Shown piece after piece: positions 58,761 to 64,000 of a DNA stretch of 64,000 nucleotides. This stretch comes from an uncultured Desulfatiglans sp. Lineage in GTDB: Bacteria; Desulfobacterota; DSM-4660; Desulfatiglandales; Desulfatiglandaceae. The first letter of the stretch is position 1, and every line of letters begins with the position of its first letter. The position numbers and the translations under genes were made by a program. Below the pieces are notes generated by a model. The model was not told the DNA's origin. It searched no databases and saw only the letters and a list, made by a program, of their open reading frames with translations. Location of the stretch: the NCBI GenBank assembly GCA_900498135.1, contig LR026961.1, positions 3,773,101 to 3,837,100 of the forward strand, given 5' to 3'.

Positions 58761-61526
58761 ATGAAGAATTTTTTCGGACCCGAGAACCCCGGAGGGGAAA
58801 TGCCCCAGATCCGGATCGAGGACCTGGATTTCGCAAAATTCAGGCGTACACTCCGCTGGATCCTGCTGCTGCTCGGGGCTATTTTCCTTGTGCGGGCGCT
58901 TGCCTGGGGGCTTTCCTTCTACACCGATCTTCTGTGGTTCGAGGATCTCGGTTATCGGGCGGTGCTGATGAAGGTCCTCTCTTCGCGAGTCTTCCTTTTT
59001 GCGGCGGGCTCGATGATCTTCGCCGCCTTCGCCGCCGTGAATCTTTTCCTGGCCTATCGCCTCATGGGGGGTCTGTCGGCCCTCCCCGGCGCCAATCTCC
59101 CGCCGGCGGTCCAGGGCTCCGCACGCAAACTCTTGATGCTGAGCACGATCGTGATCGTCATCCTGGGCGCTCTGCTTCTAGGTGCCCGGCCTGCTTCGAG
59201 ATGGGAGACGATGCTGCTTTTCATGAACGGGCAGCCGTTCAATGAAATCGACCCCATCTTTCAAAAGGATCTGTCGTTCTTTATTTTTACGCTTCCGGCC
59301 CTCGCCTTCGTCCGCTCATGGTGCGTGACCCTCGTCGCAGCGACGCTCCTGGTGTGCGCGGCCTTTTACTACGTGGCGGCCCCGCTGCGGGGTGAGCGCT
59401 TCGTACTCCAAGGGCGGGTCAAACGGCATCTGGCCGTCCTGGGGGCGCTGCTTTTCCTGCTCATCGCGGCGGGGCACTGGCTGGGGCGCTACGAACTGCT
59501 TTATTCACAAACGGGCGCCGTTTACGGAGTGGGCTACACCGACAGTCATGTGACCCTTCCGGCGCTAGGCTTTCTCGCGGTGGTTGCGATCCTCTGTGCG
59601 GCCGCCCTGCTTGCGGCCTCTTTCTTATTCAGGCGCAACATGGTCTTCCTGTATATCATCGGTGCGTGGGTGGCCCTGAACCTCGTGGCAGGCAGCCTGA
59701 TCCCCATGCTTGTCCAGCGCCTGCAGGTCGAGCCGAGCGAACTGGCCCGCGAAAGGCCTTTCCTCGCACACAATATCGCCCACACGCGGAAGGCCTACGG
59801 GCTGTCCGAGATCGAGACACGGAGCCACCCGGCCCGAGGGGAAATCGACGCAGCCACCGTCGCTGCGAACCAGGGTACGATCAGCAATGTCCGCTTGTGG
59901 GACGAGGGGCCTCTGCTCCAGAGCTACAACCAGATCCAGTTCTTCCGGCTCTATTACGATTTCCTGGCGGTGCACACGGACCGTTACATCGTAGAGGACA
60001 CCCTGCGCCAGGTTATGCTGGCCACCCGGGAGCTTTCGGCGGAAAAGCTTCCGGAGGAGGCGCAGCGGTGGGTGAACCGACATCTCCAGTTCACCCACGG
60101 CTACGGGGTGGCTGTCAGCCCGGTGACGGAGGTGGCAGCCGGCGGCCGGCCGAGTTTTCTGATCAAGAACGTACCGCCTGCCGGTGAGATTCAGCTCAAC
60201 CGGCCCGAAATCTACTTCGGCTTGAAAAGCCTGGATTTTCTGATCGTGCGCAGCAAGATGCAGGAGTTCAACTATCCCGGCCCGGACGGCCCGGTCTACA
60301 CCCGTTACGGCGGCGAGGGCGGCGTTGCGCTCAACTCCTTTTTTCGGCGCCTGGTTTACGCCCTGAAGTTCGCCGATCTGAACATCCTGATATCGGGTGA
60401 GATCCAGCCCGAGAGCCTGATACAATACCGGCGGACCGTCCAGGAGCGGTTCACGAGTGTGACGCCGTTTCTCCTGCGTGACCGGGAGGCATACAGCGTC
60501 GTGGCCGACGGCCGTCTCTTCTGGATCCAGGATGCCTACACCTACACGCAGCGCTACCCTTACGCGACACCCTGGGAAAGGCGTTTCAACTACCTGCGGA
60601 ACAGCGTCAAGGCCGTCGTGGACGCCTACCACGGCTCGATCGATTATTATGTCTGCGATCCGGCCGACCCCCTGATTCGCGCGTATCAAGCGATTTTTCC
60701 GAATTTCTTCAAGCCGATCACAGAGATGCCGGACTTCCTGCGGGCCCACACACGCTACCCGCTCGACCTGTTTACCGTCCAAACGGAGATGCTCCTCCAA
60801 TATCACATGGAGGACGCCATTGTCTTTTACAACAAGGAGGATCAATGGTCCATCCCCGTCCAATCCTCTTTCGGCGAAGCACAGGCCCTCAAGCCGTACT
60901 ACATCGTCGGCCGCCTGCCGGGGGAGGCGCAGGAAGAGTTTTTGCTGATCCAGCCCTTTACCCCGTCCAACCGGCACAACCTGGTCGGATGGATCGCGGC
61001 CCGGAGCGACGGGGATCGATACGGGGAGATGCTTTTATTCCGCTTTCCGACGGGCAGGCATGTGGACGGTCCGAATCAGGTCGAGGCGCGTATCGACAAC
61101 GACGCCGTGATCTCGGAGCAATTCACGCTATGGGGCCAGGTGGGCTCCGAGATCTTCCGCGGCATCCTGCTGGTGATCCCGGTCGGAGACGCCGTCCTCT
61201 ACGCCGAGCCGGTCTTCCTGAAACCGGAAACACTCGATTTTCCGGAACTTCGCCGGATCATCCTCGCGGATAGCCGGCAGGTGGTGATGCACAAGACGAT
61301 GGAAGCCTCCATCCAGGCCCTGGTGGGCGAGGGGCCGGCCATAGCCCCCATGCTCGAGGAGGACCAGGCGCTGATCGATGCGGGTGCGCCATCGGGGCCG
61401 GGCTTCGAAGGGCTCGAACGAATCCAGGAAGGGCTGCAGGAGGTCGTCGGCAGGCTTCAGGAGCTTCTCCAGGAATTGAAGCGCATGAGCCCCGGAAGCA
61501 ACGAGCGGAAGAGCGCGGCAGATTGA
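58761..61526 (+). CDS. UPF0182 family membrane protein (COG1615)
   Basis: 921 residues. The N-terminal third has about seven helices, including WGLSFYTDLLWFEDLGYRAVLMKVLSSR, a marker of the family, and FQKDLSFFIFTLPALAFVRSW. The large C-terminal region holds NQGTISNVRLWDEGPLLQSYNQIQFFRLYYDF and PYATPWERRFNYLRNSVKAVVDAYHG, also conserved. Length is normal for the family. Its function is unknown; it is common in Actinobacteria, Cyanobacteria and deltaproteobacteria. The gene stands alone, followed by a MITE-like repeat. Confidence 0.93.
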   Translation: MKNFFGPENPGGEMPQIRIEDLDFAKFRRTLRWILLLLGAIFLVRALAWGLSFYTDLLWFEDLGYRAVLMKVLSSRVFLFAAGSMIFAAFAAVNLFLAYRLMGGLSALPGANLPPAVQGSARKLLMLSTIVIVILGALLLGARPASRWETMLLFMNGQPFNEIDPIFQKDLSFFIFTLPALAFVRSWCVTLVAATLLVCAAFYYVAAPLRGERFVLQGRVKRHLAVLGALLFLLIAAGHWLGRYELLYSQTGAVYGVGYTDSHVTLPALGFLAVVAILCAAALLAASFLFRRNMVFLYIIGAWVALNLVAGSLIPMLVQRLQVEPSELARERPFLAHNIAHTRKAYGLSEIETRSHPARGEIDAATVAANQGTISNVRLWDEGPLLQSYNQIQFFRLYYDFLAVHTDRYIVEDTLRQVMLATRELSAEKLPEEAQRWVNRHLQFTHGYGVAVSPVTEVAAGGRPSFLIKNVPPAGEIQLNRPEIYFGLKSLDFLIVRSKMQEFNYPGPDGPVYTRYGGEGGVALNSFFRRLVYALKFADLNILISGEIQPESLIQYRRTVQERFTSVTPFLLRDREAYSVVADGRLFWIQDAYTYTQRYPYATPWERRFNYLRNSVKAVVDAYHGSIDYYVCDPADPLIRAYQAIFPNFFKPITEMPDFLRAHTRYPLDLFTVQTEMLLQYHMEDAIVFYNKEDQWSIPVQSSFGEAQALKPYYIVGRLPGEAQEEFLLIQPFTPSNRHNLVGWIAARSDGDRYGEMLLFRFPTGRHVDGPNQVEARIDNDAVISEQFTLWGQVGSEIFRGILLVIPVGDAVLYAEPVFLKPETLDFPELRRIILADSRQVVMHKTMEASIQALVGEGPAIAPMLEEDQALIDAGAPSGPGFEGLERIQEGLQEVVGRLQELLQELKRMSPGSNERKSAAD

Positions 61527-61532
61527 CCTCGG

Positions 61533-61656
61533 CAGGCTGTTGAAAAAGGCCGGATGCAAGGCTTGCAAAATCCCGTGGAATGCGTTGCCCGTAGGAGTAC
61601 GTCGCAGAAACACTGGATGGATGTAACGCAGCAGAGGGGGCTTTTTCAACAGCCTG
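61533..61656. repeat. MITE-like element, 124 bp, with inverted ends
   Basis: CAGGCTGTTGAAAAAG at 61533-61548 is mirrored by CTTTTTCAACAGCCTG at 61641-61656. The 92-nt interior is non-coding. Elements with this end sequence are common in deltaproteobacterial genomes as far as I recall, but I cannot search. It lies between the UPF0182 gene and the sensor kinase gene and may act as a bidirectional terminator when folded. Confidence 0.7.
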
Positions 61657-61719
61657 AGTACAGTGGATTTTTAAAACCTTAGGGGGTAAGAAGGGCTGTT
61701 CAGGAAGATCCAGAGTAAA

Positions 61720-63561
61720 TTGATGATCCTCTTTTCGCTGTTCGCGCTCGTACCGCTTTGCGCGGTGGGGCTTTTTTCGATGCGGACGGCGGAGGAGGTC
61801 ATCCTCAAGATGGCCGGCAACCAGGTCGAACAGCTCGCGCGGGACAAGGAGGCGCTCCTCGAGCGCTGGATCTCGGAGAGAAAGGCGGATATCGCCGTCG
61901 TGGCGGGCTCCTCGATCCTTTCTTCTGAAGATCTGGAAGCGATGGGGGCCTATCTCCGGCTGGTGAAGGAGAACTACCGGGTCTACAGCGGGATTGCGGT
62001 CGTCGGGGGAGACGGCGGGCTCATTTATGCCACGCCGGGTGGGCCGCCCCTCCCGGAGTTGGGGGCCTGGTTCGAAGAAGCGCGACGGGGCCGTCTGTAC
62101 ATGTCCGATATCCGGTTCGACCCGGAGGTGCCCCAATCCTTCTTCCACATTGCCGCGCCGCTGGGAAACGACCCTGACAAGGTGGAGCGCATCGTCTGCG
62201 CCACGGTCGGAACCGGCGCCATCCTTTCCGCGGTCCTGTCCATCTCCCTTGGTGAGACAGGGGAGTGCTACCTGGTCAACCGCGAGGGGATGTTTCTCGC
62301 CCACAAAGAGCCGCGAAGGATCCTCACGGAAAACATCGCCCAGTCCGAGAGCTTCAGAAACATCTTCAGCGAGCGAAGAAAACGGATCACCTACGTGGAC
62401 TACCGCGGGATCGAGGTCATCGGGGCCTCGGCCAAGGTCGAAGGCACCGACTGGGCGCTGGTCGTCGAGCAGGATCGGGACGAGGCCTTTCGCAGCGCTG
62501 ATGTCATGGGGCGCTACATCCTGCTGGTGACCGCTTTTTCAACCCTGGCGGCGCTCCTTTCCGCCTGGCTTCTGTCCCGCACCGTCGCGACGCCGATCCG
62601 CAAACTGAGCGGCGCCGCCCGGAGCCTCGCCGCCGGCAACTATCAGCGCAGCGACATCCGAAGCGAGCGGAAGGACGAGATCGGCCTGTTGTATGCTGCT
62701 TTTGCCGAGATGGCCGAACAGTTGAGGGACCGCCAGCAGAACCTCGAGGCGCAGGTCGTGCTGCGAGAGGCCGAGTTGAAGGAAACCGGCGTCGAGCTGA
62801 AACGGACGCAGGAGGCGGCCGCCCGCTCGCAGCAATTGGCGGCGCTCGGCCGGCTGGCTGCAGGCGTCGCCCACGAGATCCGCACGCCGCTGACGTCCCT
62901 CAAGTTATACCTGGAATCCATTGAAGAGGACATCGAGATCTCCCCGGAGGTCGAGGAAGACTACCAGGTGGCCATGACGCAGATCCGCCGGATGGAGGCC
63001 ACAATCAACCGCTTCCTCGATTTCGCCCGACCACAGGCCCCGATCCTGGCCGACATCGACCCGGCTGAACTGATCGAAGACGCGCTGCTGGTGGCGGGCC
63101 CCCGCGCAAGACAGCAGGAGACATTGGTCGCGTCTGAGATTCCGGACGATCTTCCGCGCTTGCGGGGGGACCGGAAGCAGCTCGAGGAGGTGTTCGTCAA
63201 TCTGATGATCAACGCCCTCGAGGCAGTGAACGCCGGGGGGGAACTCCGGATCCGGGCCGGAACCGAAACCGGAAAGGACGGGCCGGCTGAAGCCGGCCCA
63301 GGCTTTGTCCGCATCGATGTCGAAGACACCGGGCCCGGTATCGATGCCGAGAATCTCCCGCGGCTCTTCGATCCCTTTTTCACCACCAAGGCCACAGGAA
63401 CCGGTTTGGGCCTCTCCATCGCATTCACAACGCTTCAGCGGCACGGCGGCATGATCAAGGTGCGATCACGGGAGGGGATCGGGACCGTTTTTTCCGTCTT
63501 CATTCCCATTCCACTGACTGGCAAGAAGGAGAGCGATGGAAAAGGTGCTGATCGTCGATGA
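61720..63561 (+). CDS. Membrane sensor histidine kinase (Cache-like sensor, HAMP, HisKA, HATPase)
   Basis: 613 residues: a membrane helix (about 1-22), a periplasmic Cache-like sensor (about 30-260), a second helix (270-290), HAMP (about 290-345), a coiled coil, HisKA with H385 in AGVAHEIRTPLTSLKL, and HATPase with NLMINALEAV, DTGPGI and GTGLGLSIAF. The ORF begins TTG-ATG at 61720 right at the helix, but the same frame continues upstream to a CTG at 61696 encoding LFRKIQSKL, which looks like a normal cytoplasmic lead-in; the true start may be there. It overlaps the regulator gene by 26 nt. Confidence 0.9.
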   Translation: MMILFSLFALVPLCAVGLFSMRTAEEVILKMAGNQVEQLARDKEALLERWISERKADIAVVAGSSILSSEDLEAMGAYLRLVKENYRVYSGIAVVGGDGGLIYATPGGPPLPELGAWFEEARRGRLYMSDIRFDPEVPQSFFHIAAPLGNDPDKVERIVCATVGTGAILSAVLSISLGETGECYLVNREGMFLAHKEPRRILTENIAQSESFRNIFSERRKRITYVDYRGIEVIGASAKVEGTDWALVVEQDRDEAFRSADVMGRYILLVTAFSTLAALLSAWLLSRTVATPIRKLSGAARSLAAGNYQRSDIRSERKDEIGLLYAAFAEMAEQLRDRQQNLEAQVVLREAELKETGVELKRTQEAAARSQQLAALGRLAAGVAHEIRTPLTSLKLYLESIEEDIEISPEVEEDYQVAMTQIRRMEATINRFLDFARPQAPILADIDPAELIEDALLVAGPRARQQETLVASEIPDDLPRLRGDRKQLEEVFVNLMINALEAVNAGGELRIRAGTETGKDGPAEAGPGFVRIDVEDTGPGIDAENLPRLFDPFFTTKATGTGLGLSIAFTTLQRHGGMIKVRSREGIGTVFSVFIPIPLTGKKESDGKGADRR

Positions 63562-64000
63562 CGATGAAGGCCTGGTGCATTTCCTGCGCCGGTTCCTTTC
63601 GAGGGAGGGTTATACGGTGGAATCCTGCACCCGCGGGGAGCAGGCCCTCGAGGTCGCGGGGAGGGAAAGCTTCGATCTGATCCTGCTCGACTACAAGATG
63701 TCCGGAATGAACGGCCTCGACACCCTGCGCGAGCTGCGCCGGCTGCAGGTCAAAACCCCGGTGATCATCATGACGGCCTACGGCACCACGGACACGGCCA
63801 TCGAGGCCATGAAGCGCGGCGCCTACGATTACCTCCCGAAGCCTTTCGAGCGGGAAGAACTCAAGCGGCTGGTGGCGGACGCCCTGACGGTGAATCACCT
63901 CATGAAGGAGGTGGTCAGCTACCCGGATGCAGGACTGAAGCCGGCGGAGCAGGGGCGGGGGGCGGCTCGAATCATCGGCAGCCACAAGCGGATGCAAGCC
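63536..64000 (+). CDS. Sigma54-dependent response regulator, NtrC family (3' end outside window)
   Basis: The frame runs from ATG 63536 to the window edge (155 residues seen). The receiver domain has D8-D10, phospho-acceptor D52 (LLDYKMSG), T80 (IIMTAYGTTD) and K102 (YLPKPF). After a linker the protein enters IIGSHKRMQ, the usual beginning of the AAA+ sigma54-interaction domain. It is the cognate partner of the overlapping sensor kinase. A GAGAG ribosome site precedes the ATG. Confidence 0.92.
   Translation, partial: MEKVLIVDDDEGLVHFLRRFLSREGYTVESCTRGEQALEVAGRESFDLILLDYKMSGMNGLDTLRELRRLQVKTPVIIMTAYGTTDTAIEAMKRGAYDYLPKPFEREELKRLVADALTVNHLMKEVVSYPDAGLKPAEQGRGAARIIGSHKRMQA

Noticed and set aside
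58231-58836. 201-codon minus-strand open frame before the UPF0182 gene
   Set aside because: It reads into the 5' end of the UPF0182 gene on the other strand and shows no conserved motif.

Overview
The window looks like the chromosome of a GC-rich Desulfobacterota (deltaproteobacterial) organism. This is inferred from gene order and gene types, not from any rRNA: a phoH-pgpH-ybeY-pdxJ-acpS-tsaE-lysC housekeeping run, a Tad pilus locus under a GEMM-I type riboswitch, GlnRS, TRAP and dipeptide transporters, a UPF0182 protein, and a PglB/STT3-type glycosylation locus.

Layout. 1-755: tail of an IS110-family transposase, a perfect 23-bp stem-loop and a MITE-like element. 756-8320 (minus strand): a Tad (Flp) pilus operon, in expression order flp, prepilin peptidase, cpaB, secretin, a small exported protein, tadE, tadG, tadZ. 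It is led by a sigma70-like promoter and a c-di-GMP-I riboswitch. The motor genes (tadA, tadB, tadC) are not here, and mobile debris lies where they would be expected. 8711-22936 (plus strand): a tightly packed housekeeping run covering rRNA and tRNA maturation (ybeY, rsmA, tsaE, tsaD), c-di-AMP turnover (pgpH), cofactors (pdxJ, panC, acpS), lysC, metK and ahcY. 22951-29205: a five-gene dipeptide/oligopeptide ABC transporter whose binding protein and second permease carry large insertions.

29273-29781: tRNA-Gln(CTG), then three identical 84-nt units, each built from the 5' part of tRNA-Glu folded back on itself, then an intact tRNA-Glu(CTC) and a terminator. This is the strangest structure in the window. 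29876-34247: a CDF transporter fused to a NifX-like domain, a PAS histidine kinase, a lipoprotein and a Na+/Ca2+ exchanger. 34262-44366: a lipid-linked glycan and protein N-glycosylation locus (WecA-like initiator, MurG-like, Alg2-like and Alg11-like glycosyltransferases, PglK-like flippase, STT3/PglB oligosaccharyltransferase). Its gene set parallels the early eukaryotic/archaeal pathway. 44462-50244: glnS and nucleotide-sugar genes.

50344-64000: a 7TM-PAS sensor, a Tim44-domain protein, a TRAP transporter, an orphan receiver protein, a nonsense-broken Fis-type regulator remnant, a CBS protein, a UPF0182 membrane protein, a MITE-like repeat, and a sensor kinase overlapping a sigma54-type response regulator that runs off the window.
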